Shown: in pieces, positions 1 through 10,993 of the stretch
How positions within the stretch are numbered: position 1 is the first letter of the stretch
Layout: each line of letters starts with the position of its first letter
NCBI GenBank assembly: GCA_019693395.1
Contig: JAAMXP010001935.1
Coordinates: 1 to 16,019, forward strand
Source of the DNA: Ettlia oleoabundans
Taxonomy: Eukaryota; Chlorophyta; Chlorophyceae; Chlamydomonadales
Direction of reading: 5' to 3'
Length of the DNA: 16,019 bases
Program-made: the position numbers and the translations under genes
The notes under the pieces: model-generated
Database searches by the model: none
What the model saw: the letters and a program-made list of their open reading frames with translations, nothing else
Told to the model about the DNA's origin: nothing

Positions 1-2554
1 CCCCTCTCCCCCGCTTGTATGCAGCCGCTGCGCTGCAGGGCATCAGCCAGGCCCCGGATTTAGCCAGCCGGCTGGTGGTCATGGATGCCAGCAGTGCGGG
101 GGTGCTGCCGCAGGCGAACACTGTTACCACCACGGCACCAGCGCCATCCAGCGCGCAGCTCAACACTTCCCTGTCCCATGAATACCTTGCCGGGCTGCCA
201 TCTGCGGATGCCAGCCAGCCAGGCAGCCACTATGGTGGCAGCGGTGGTGGCATGCGCAATGTGGGCTCCTCGCCAGCACTCCTTTATGCCAGCGCGTCGC
301 ACAGCAGCAGCAGCCAGTTGGATTACTTGTTGGCAGGAGGCAACCCCGCAGCATTAACACAGATGCAGCAGCAGCAGCAGCAGCTTGCCGCTGCACAGCA
401 GGGGACAGGCGGCTATGACGCCACGGCACAGTTTCTGTCTGCTGCGGGTCTGACAGGCGGCGACCCACTCGCCGGCATGAGCCGCAGTTTTAGCGAGATG
501 TCTCTTGATGGTAGCAGCACAACTGCAGCAGGGCTTGGCGGCCGCTTTGCCCCCAACAGCATGAGCACAGGCGACTTGCTTGCCCTGACTCAGGGCCTGC
601 AATCGGCCCCTGGCGGCCCTGGCCTGCGTGGCATCGCCTCCACGGGTTCCATCTGGCCCCATCACCAGCCTCATGCCAGCCTGGGCAGCAGCCCTGTGGG
701 TGCAGGGGTGTGGCCCTCAGCCCTTGGGGCCGGCTCGCATGGCAGCCTGCAAGAACTGCTGCAGAAGCAGGCAGCAGTAAATGCAGCACTGCAGCAGCAG
801 GCAGCAGTGAATGCTGCCGCGCTGCTGCAGCAGCCCAACCCACTGGTGCAGAATGCTGCACTGCAAGCTGCGGTGCAGCAGGCACTGCTGACTCAACAGG
901 CAGCAGCGCTACTGGGCCACGGCGGGCTTGCAGGAGCTGTGCTGGGGGGGGGTGGACGCCGGGGCGTGGATCCGCCGCTGGGGGGGCGGCTTGCACGCCG
1001 CCCGCTGGACCCTGTGGCAGAAGCGGAGCGCCGGTTGCAACAGGTGGGCCGGGTGCTAGGTGGCCTCAACTGTCTCCACACTGCCGATTGTCCTACGCTC
1101 AGCAGGATGCGAGGAATGGCCGTGACTCCCTTTGCACTCATATGACGCCCCGCCCCCGTTCTACTGCCTGTTGAACTGCAGGAGAAGCTGTACAGCCTGG
1201 ACCTGAACAAGATTAGGATTGGCGAGGACAAGCGCACCACGCTCATGATAAAAAACATCCCCAACAAATACACGCAGAAGATGTTGCTGGCGGTGAGGCT
1301 GGGGGCGTGGAACAAAGGAGGGGACGTGGTTTCCTTTAGTCGGGGTTCCTTGTTCCTTAGTGAAATAACAAGAGGCTCGTTTGTGTTTGGAATTGCTTGT
1401 TGTTTTGCCACTGTGCTGGAGCGTGTTTTTGCTGCCCTCGCCCTCCCGCCTTTGTGCGATTGTGGTTGTGAGTGCACCGCTGGTCTGTTGTGCAGCTGGT
1501 TGAGGAGCGGTTCCGCGGCATGTTTGACTTTTTCTACCTGCCCATAGATTTCAAGAACAAGTGCAACGTGGGATATGCGTTCATCAATATGGTGAGTACA
1601 CAAGAATCAAATTCGGGGGGGGAGGGGCATTGGTATGATGCCTGGATAGATGTTGTTTGCGACTCCGCAGTTTTTGTGGTGCAAAGGCAGTTTTTGTGGT
1701 GCAAAGGCGGGGAGCGGTATTGTGGGCTGGACAACAACTGTGTGCTGACCTGAGTTATAGCCAGCTGTTGTTGGGCGTATGTTGCACAATGGCGTGTTAT
1801 TGTGAAGGTGGCTTATTCCTGAATGGCCTGCGTCATCATTTGTGCGCACGATGTATGGCATCGCCGCAGGTGCGCCCCGAGTACATCATCCCCCTAGTTG
1901 AGGAGCTGCACGGCAAGAAGTGGCCCAAGTTCAACTCAGAAAAAATCTGTCACATTGCATACGGTCGCATACAGGTGGGTGGATGGCGGTAATTGGGAGG
2001 CAGTGGCACGCGGCCTGCATGTTGAGACGTATTGCGGTGGTGGGCTGCGTAAGGGGGGCTTGGTCGTGGCTTGCTGCACCGCCCTGTGCGCGTGGGACTA
2101 AGATAGGAGCCAGCTGTGGGATTGCGCTCTGCTCAAACATGGCAACGTGCCTGCTCCTGTGCAGGGCAAGGCGGCGCTGGTGCAGCACTTCCAAAACTCC
2201 AGCCTGCTGCACGAGGACAAGCGTTGCCGTCCCATACTGTTCCACTCAAATGGCGCGCTGGCGGGCGAGGTGGAGCAGTTCCCGGGCACCCTGCCCTCGC
2301 CCACAATCGCGCCCGCGGCCAGCGCCACACCAGGAACAGTGCCGCTGCCTGCTTCTCTGCCGGCGGCCGTTAGTACAACTGGTTCCGGCATTTCTGTTGG
2401 CGACACCTCCACGGCTGCAGCAGGCCCCACGCCACTGTCTGCGGCTGCCGCCGCAGCATCTGCTGCTGCAGCTGCTGTGCAGGGCATCAGTGTGGCGGCT
2501 CCTGGCCAACTGGCTGCCCCTGTTGAATCCGTTGCCACCCTGGAGGGCAGCTGA
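1..2554 (+). CDS. Mei2-like RNA-binding protein, 3' part (C-terminal RRM complete)
   Basis: The gene is cut at the left edge. Exons are ~25-1043, 1182-1292, 1496-1591, 1870-1974 and 2165-2554 (TGA), with all four introns in phase 0 and GT-AG. The first exon may begin at an acceptor ending at 24 or 38; the frame is open to the edge. Joined exons give about 576 residues. The first ~340 are low complexity, rich in Gln, Ala, Gly and Ser. The next ~125 form the Mei2-type C-terminal [11 protein letters not shown], then RNP2-like [39 protein letters not shown] split by conserved spacing (RNP1-like GYAFINM), [17 protein letters not shown]-like AYGRIQ, and ends [16 protein letters not shown]. This third RRM defines the family in fungi, plants and algae, where members bind RNA and act in meiosis or development. 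Earlier RRMs, if present, lie outside the window. An Ala/Pro/Ser-rich tail of ~100 residues follows. The RRM assignment is firm; the biological role here is inference. Confidence 0.9.
1667..1708. repeat. Perfect 20-bp tandem duplication in a Mei2-like intron
   Basis: Two adjacent identical copies, 1667-1686 and 1687-1706, start with GCAGTTTTTGTGG, and two bases of a third follow. The repeat lies inside the intron at 1592-1869, so it does not affect protein. It looks like a recent local slippage duplication. Confidence 0.85.
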
Positions 2555-3738
2555 GAGGCCTGGACATCACACGATGGTTGACAATGTGGGGTCCCCCCCC
2601 CCTGCTGTGCTCTTCTGCGTGGGCAGCAGGATAGTCACATCTGTGCATCCTGAGACCAGTATCAATCCTGCTTGGCAGTTATGTATACACATCACCCCCG
2701 TCTCCTTTCCTTGCGTACACACACGCGTTGACTGATTCCCCTCATCAAGATTCCTTCGTTTGCCCCATTGGTGCCCTGCCCCTGCTCCACTGCCTGTTCA
2801 CTGGCATCAAGCGCTCGTTTGTGTGAATCGTGTGTAGCACATCAACCAGGGGCCTAGCTAGCTCGTTTCAGGCACAGCAGGCTGGTCGTACTCGACCGAC
2901 TTTGTTGCACAACCCTTCGAGCGCTCACCCGCGCTGTCTTACTTCTCAGTCCCTCCTGTCAGGGTCTGTCTCTCCGGTCGCTCTCGCCTGTGCAGTTCTG
3001 ACAAAATGCCCCCCTTTTGGTGCCACATCCTCACCCCTCTACTCTTATCGCCATGCAGCATGTGCACACGCACCGAACACACCGCACTTCCACTCCATAC
3101 TCGCACCTTCGCGTCTTCAGTCCTATCCTAGGGCGCCCTGTTTGTCAGCAACAAAAATTTTGCTGCATTCCTCTTTGATTGATCCAGCTTGGGCAGCGGA
3201 TTGCGGGTCCCCCGCTGCTGCTGCCCTCCTGGGCAAACCCCCTCTCCTACGCATGCAGTATGTGCTTTTTAGCAGCAGTCCAGATAAATGCCTCTCCCTC
3301 CCATTGCATTTGTGCTCACCTTTTTGTGCAAGGGTCTTGTTGGCTTGGGGCTCTGTACGCGCTTTTGGAGCAGCAGCGAGGCGGGTGAGGGCCCATACCA
3401 TGCTTATCCCATGATCCCCTATCGCTGCACTTCTCCTTGCACAGTGCTCAGGGCCTGCAGCCCCCACCGCCCTATTATTTTGCTCATTGGTCTGGCGTGA
3501 TTTTTAAAGCAGCAGTAGTACGGTTTTTCTCCCCTGTCTGTGCACAAACACGCTGTAACAACAGATGTTGCCTGCTGCTGAGACCAGCTGCAACGGAAAG
3601 AGCCCGCAATACATAGCGAAAGTTCAACTGAGGTTCTGCTGTTACCAACCATCAGCGATGACATTCATCAGCAGCAATAGTTGAATCTAAGCTTAGAGCG
3701 CTGCCAGACACCCTGAGGCATTCAGCGAGACAACCAAC

Positions 3739-3759
3739 ACAGTGCACATGATGCACTGT
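3739..3759. repeat. Perfect 8-bp inverted repeat (possible hairpin) near a poly(A) signal
   Basis: ACAGTGCA at 3739-3746 is the exact reverse complement of TGCACTGT at 3752-3759, with a 5-base loop. It lies about 16 bp before the TGTAA at 3775, between two convergent genes. It could form an RNA hairpin at the end of the Mei2-like transcript. A chance match of this size is also possible. Confidence 0.5.
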
Positions 3760-3774
3760 TGGAGTGGGTAACAT

Positions 3775-3779
3775 TGTAA
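3775..3779 (+). terminator. Candidate poly(A) signal TGTAA for the Mei2-like gene
   Basis: TGTAA is the usual poly(A) signal of chlorophyte green algae. Another copy lies at 3554-3558, and either or both may be used. Only position and motif support this. Confidence 0.4.
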
Positions 3780-3885
3780 TCAGTTTTCCATGGCGTTTCA
3801 ACTGGCAGATTGAGGAATACCCAAGTCACAACAGGTTAAAAGAAAATGTACAATGAGCAGTTTATTAGTTGTGGAAATCCCCGTC

Positions 3886-3890
3886 TTACA
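3886..3890 (-). terminator. Candidate poly(A) signal TGTAA (minus) after the coiled-coil gene
   Basis: TTACA on the plus strand reads TGTAA on the minus strand, starting five bases after the stop codon at 3896-3898. If used, the 3' UTR would be unusually short. I saw no other minus-strand TGTAA close downstream. Confidence 0.3.
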
Positions 3891-3895
3891 GTACA

Positions 3896-6568
3896 TCAGG
3901 CTGTGCCAATCAGGAACGAATCCGCTCGTCCTCCGCAATCACCCTGCTTGCCCGCAAGCCGCCGAAGCACCGCCTCAAGGTGCCGTAGCTTCTTGTCTGA
4001 GGCTGCCAACGCTACGCCCTTGGCTCGAACCTGTGCCTGTAGGGACTGCTCAGCACTGGCGTGCTGCTGCACTGCGGCTGCCAGCTGCGCCTGAAGATCG
4101 GCCACCCGCGCTGCCAGCAGCTGCTGGTTGGGCTGTTGCTGGTCGGTGTGTTGCTGCCGCTGCTGTTGTTGCTGCTGCTGCTGGTACTGCTGTTGCAGCG
4201 TCCGTAGCTCATGCTGTGTTTGGGCCAGCCGCTTTTCAAGATGCTGCAAAACAACGTAGGAAAGACAAGCAGCAAGTAGTGCGCCTTAATATCTTCAAGA
4301 GGGCAGACATGACAACCACAGACTGCAACCTTAACGCCTCACGCGATGTTTCAGGATATGAAGAGGTGCATGCATAGGAGCGCACTTGTGTCTTTGCACA
4401 AATCTAAACTGCCTGTCTCATTTGCCACTATTGTGGTACAAAATTGTGGTACAAGAAAACAGAAAGCGAGGCCAGCCATGTCTATCCCAGCGGCGCACCA
4501 CAGCTTTCAGTGCCGCCGCTTTTGCTTGAGCCTCTGCTTCACTCGCACGCCCCTCAACCTGCACTCGATTGCACTCAGCCAGGCGTGCTGCTGCAGCACT
4601 GGAGGCCTCAGCGCTGTGCCCTGCCGCCTGCACCCTCTGCTCAGCATCCTGCATCCACAGCAGGAAAAGGTGCTCAAGGTGAGCATGCTTTGTTGCAGTC
4701 GGATCGGTGGGTCATGCGGTGGCGTAGCTTGATGTCACCAGCGGGAACCTGTGACCACGCCACGGCAAAGAAGCAAGGCAGCATTTAGCAACCCCCCTAC
4801 AGCTGGGCTTCTTGCCTTGGTGCGCCATTCCCACTGCGTCCGTTCATAGTCAGCCCGCTGCAGCTGTGTCTCTGATTCCGCAAGGCGGCGGCTGTACTGC
4901 TCACAACGCTGCTTTGCCTCCGCCAGCTTCCGTTCACTCTGGGCCAGCACCGCAGCCTGTTGTGCTGCCTCTGCATTACGAGCGTCCGCTGCTTGCACGT
5001 CAGCTGCTGCTGCTGCTGCCTGCTTGGCTCGCTGTGACTCCAGCTCCTGTTCCACCTCAGACTGGCGGCGCTTTAGGGCACGCACAGCCTCCTGCATGTG
5101 AGACAAGCCCAGTAAGCCAGCCAGCCAACATGACAAAGAGAAAGCAACATTGCAGAACAGAGAAGTGCATTGTGAACAGCTGCGAACGTTGAACACGGTT
5201 GACTTGTGTGGACACAATCCTCCTAGAAAGTGCAGCTGCAAGGACATTTGCATACAAACCTAACAAGCCCTAAACCAGCCAGGCAAGTAGGCAGGCAATT
5301 GATGGGCCAGTGGACACAGGCCAGCACCTAGGCAGGCAACAACCCATGCAGGTTTTGAGCACATATAGATCCCACTTTGTATTTGCGCGCTGTCGCCTCC
5401 CGCTCGTCCACGCGCTGCAGAGCTGCTGCCAACCGCTGCCGCAGCTCCACCGCCTCGGTTTCCTGCTTGGCCAGCAGGGCTGCCATATCAGCATGCGGCT
5501 GCGCTGGCACTGTTGCCTGCGCCATTGACGGTAGCAGTGTGGCCGGCACGGCTGCCGCTCGCGCCTCCAGCATGGCTGCCTTGGCTTGGAGCACTTCCTT
5601 TTCCTGAAACAGCCCTGCCAGCTCGCTCTGCTGGCGCTGCAGTGCCGACGCAAGGCGAGCGTTCTCGCCCTGCAGCTCCGCTTGCAGCCGCTCCCAAGTG
5701 GCCACTCCCTCGTGCACCCTCCGTGACGAGTTGTCGGCCCGCTGCGTAGCCTCCAGTGCTGCTGCCTCTGCTGCACGCTTGTCGGCTGCAAGGGCCGCAT
5801 TTTGTGATCGCATGGCAGCAACTGCCTCAGGTGTGAGGCCCTGGTAGGCCTGCAGCTGTGCCGTTAGCTTTTCTACAGCCGCCTCTCGGCGCCCCAAAGC
5901 CTCCTCCAGCCGTGCTATGCGCCTGTCCCGCTCTGCCAGCCCAGCCTCGAGGGAATGCTGCAGCTGCTCGCTCTGATCCTGCAGCGCCGGCAGCATACAG
6001 GCGAGGGAAACTGTTTGGCAGCTAGCCAAGATACATCATCACATGTGCCTGCGGTTCGATGCAGCATAGATGCTGGCCCAAGGGGGCAGGCACATTTGGA
6101 TTGGGTGGGAGGGCCAGTGTCCAGCACAGCAACCTTGGGCAGGACAACCCTGCGCACCGCAAGCTGCATGTACTGCTGCCGAAGCTGAAGAAGCTCCATC
6201 TCCTTCTCATGCACCGTAAGGCGCAGCGCAAGGGCGGCCTCGCCCAGCGTAAATGCGCTGGGGGGCCGGTGAGCACCAGGCGACCGGACTGGCTCAGACT
6301 CATCGCATGGATTGCTTCCGTGGTCCCCTGTGCTGCCCCCAAACGTGCAGTTGCCTTGCTGGGCATCTACAAAGAACGCTGGCTGAATACAACCAGGCTG
6401 CAGGGCTGCTGTGCCCCCACCACCTTTGCCACCAGTGTTGCTGCTGGGTTGCAGGTGGAGCAGCTCCTCTGCCGCCGACAGCGCGGCCTCAATGTCGTCA
6501 CTGGCGAGGCCAGACACTATGCCGGGCCGGCCATCCTCGTCCTCGAGACCGTCGAAAACGTCGAGCAT
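3896..6568 (-). CDS. Coiled-coil protein of unknown function
   Basis: Exons, in order on the minus strand, are 6568-6158, 5978-5376, 5091-4816 (or 4801), 4648-4499 and 4243-3896 (TGA). All junctions are phase 0, giving about 595 residues. I chose the ATG at 6568 (MLDVFDGLEDEDGRPG), the first ATG in the frame; the frame runs open back to a stop at 6674-6676, so a spliced upstream exon is possible. Residues 1-110 are acidic, then Gly/Ser-rich and probably disordered. From about 115 to 560 the sequence is almost unbroken Glu/Gln/Arg/Ala/Leu heptad-like helix (for example AERDRRIARLEEALGRREAA), with one Ala/Pro-rich break near residue 285. The last exon carries a Gln run (about residues 500-520). 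No signal peptide, membrane segment or catalytic motif is seen. It could be a golgin, centrosomal or cytoskeletal scaffold, but sequence alone does not decide. It is head-to-head with beta-tubulin. Confidence 0.75.
4430..4454. repeat. Short tandem duplication, 12-mer twice, in a coiled-coil gene intron
   Basis: ATTGTGGTACAA occurs at 4430-4441 and again at 4443-4454, a period of 13. It lies within the intron at 4244-4498. I see no functional implication. Confidence 0.6.
4649..4815 (-). other. Possible GC-AG intron in the coiled-coil gene
   Basis: On the minus strand the preceding exon can end AAG before GCAAGA at 4815, a near-ideal GC-type donor. The alternative is a GT donor, GTAGGG after GCT, at 4800. 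Both keep phase 0; the GT choice adds five residues (ARSPA). The GC site matches the AG|GCAAG consensus better and matches the sure GC donors in the neighbouring genes. With no homologue to compare, this remains undecided. Confidence 0.45.
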
Positions 6569-6936
6569 TGCTGATTTGCGGGGTCTCTCTGGGGTTTCGC
6601 TGCCGGGAGTTACTGCCGTGGTTTGGCGGACAGCCGGGCTCAGCTGTTGTTGCACAGTCAGACCCTGCTTCAACTAGGCTCAATGACCTTGTCACTAGCT
6701 GCAAGCTTGCTAGGCCTAGCAACATAGCACTTGTGGGAGGGCTTGCTGCCGTGGCGTACACGTGTACATTTTTTAGAAATCAAATAAGGTGACACTATTC
6801 TCTAGTTCCGCCCTTGTGCACAGGTTCTCTGTTCACGAGTGCATCACGCGCAGCCATTTCTTTCAGCAGAACTGCCCTTGGCCAGTCCAACTCCCCAGCA
6901 GCGTTCCAGATAAAGCAGAACTAAACAGCAGCAGCC
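6569..6936. promoter_or_regulatory. Divergent promoter region with perfect palindromes
   Basis: This 368-bp stretch separates the starts of the coiled-coil gene (minus) and beta-tubulin (plus). It holds three perfect palindromes: GCAAGCTTGC at 6701-6710, the overlapping 16-mer TTGCTAGGCCTAGCAA at 6707-6722, and GTACACGTGTAC at 6756-6767, whose core CACGTG is a G-box (bHLH/bZIP site). An A/T-rich stretch at about 6768-6788, containing CAAATAAGG, could serve as a TATA-like element for tubulin, about 150 bp before the ATG. The left part (6569-6673) stays open in the coiled-coil frame and may be 5' UTR or coding. Confidence 0.5.
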
Positions 6937-10326
<3,390 letters not shown>

Positions 10327-10653
10327 AGTGCAGTACTGGCTTGGCCTGTGTTGCGGGAGAGAGCCGGCAGCCTCCACTAAGCTACAAGAGCGCCGCCTGC
10401 TTCCTCCACTGCACGAGCACAATGCCTGCTGTCCGCGTCTCGTGACTCGCTGACCATACTCCTGTTTCTCAATCACTCATGCACTCACCTGACTGCCGTG
10501 AGCAAAGCTGACCAATTAGACTTATTGTACCTTTGCTGTACACGCCTCTCAGTAGGCGCTGGATGAACGTAACGGCATTGAGCTGCCGTCATGCCTGCCC
10601 ATCTGTCTGCTGCAAGAGCATTGGGCCTTTTATGGGTTGACATAGAACTGATG

Positions 10654-10674
10654 TGTAAGTATCGCATTGTGTAA
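10654..10674 (+). terminator. TUB: Poly(A) signals TGTAA (two copies) for beta-tubulin
   Basis: TGTAAG at 10654 and TGTAAC at 10670 lie about 330-345 bp after the stop codon. The motif is the standard chlorophyte poly(A) signal, and paired copies support its use here. Confidence 0.65.
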
Positions 10675-10683
10675 CAGATTTTC

Positions 10684-10711
10684 AGCTTGTGTACACAGCT
10701 TGTGTACACAG
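10684..10711. repeat. 13-bp tandem duplication with a GTGTACAC palindrome
   Basis: AGCTTGTGTACAC occurs at 10684-10696 and 10697-10709, followed by two bases of a third copy. Each unit contains the 8-bp palindrome GTGTACAC. It lies just after the tubulin poly(A) signals and upstream of TRM6, so it could be neutral slippage or a duplicated protein-binding site. Confidence 0.8.
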
Positions 10712-10993
10712 ATTTGCGTGGCACCTGCTGCGCTAGTACTGCCATGTTGCCCCGCTTGCGAGGCAAGCAGAGCAGTTACACACACATGACGGCCTTTACT
10801 GTCTGTATGGTATATGCTGGCTCAAGCCATTCATGCAGTCGTGGAATGCTAGTTTGCGCCACACCGCTGTCGCCAACTGCGCTGCCAGCCTGTCTTTCGT
10901 CATGCACTTCAATCTCGTACTGTCCGCTGACGATATCATCTTACCACGCGTTTCTTTCATATCTTCCATTCACTCACGGTCTCCTTAGCAGCA

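Larger units (their letters stand above)
2555..3895. other. Long 3' UTR and convergent intergenic region
   Basis: No convincing gene is visible between the Mei2-like stop and the coiled-coil gene stop. The longest open frames (for example 2830-3414 plus) have Ser/Cys/His-rich products with no domain or helix character and are probably chance. Plus-strand TGTAA motifs, the chlorophyte poly(A) signal form, occur at 3554-3558 and 3775-3779. The Mei2-like transcript therefore probably has a 3' UTR of about 1.0 or 1.2 kb. Confidence 0.6.
10327..10993. other. Beta-tubulin 3' UTR and TRM6 upstream region
   Basis: No gene is visible in these 667 bp. Two plus-strand TGTAA motifs, at 10654-10658 and 10670-10674, mark the likely end of the tubulin transcript, giving a 3' UTR of about 350 bp. 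That leaves about 300 bp for TRM6 promoter and 5' UTR. I see no clear core promoter motif there. Confidence 0.6.

Noticed and set aside
1920..2735. A 271-codon plus-strand ORF overlapping the end of the Mei2-like gene.
   Set aside because: It is out of frame with the conserved RRM exons and reads through an intron; it is a shadow of GC-rich coding sequence.
2830..3414. A 194-codon plus-strand ORF in the gap after the Mei2-like gene.
   Set aside because: It lies in apparent 3' UTR, its composition is Ser/Cys/Pro-rich without a recognisable motif, and no splice or poly(A) context supports a separate gene.
6133..6157. An alternative donor at 6133 (AAG|GTTGCT) for the first intron of the coiled-coil gene.
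   Set aside because: It is phase-compatible but would add VRRVVLPK in the middle of a heptad pattern. GTGCGC at 6157 is a form used elsewhere in the window and keeps the helix continuous.
6498..6761. A minus-strand ORF from ATG at 6761 as an alternative start of the coiled-coil gene.
   Set aside because: It is in a different frame from the conserved-looking acidic start and coiled coil, and no good donor links it in frame.
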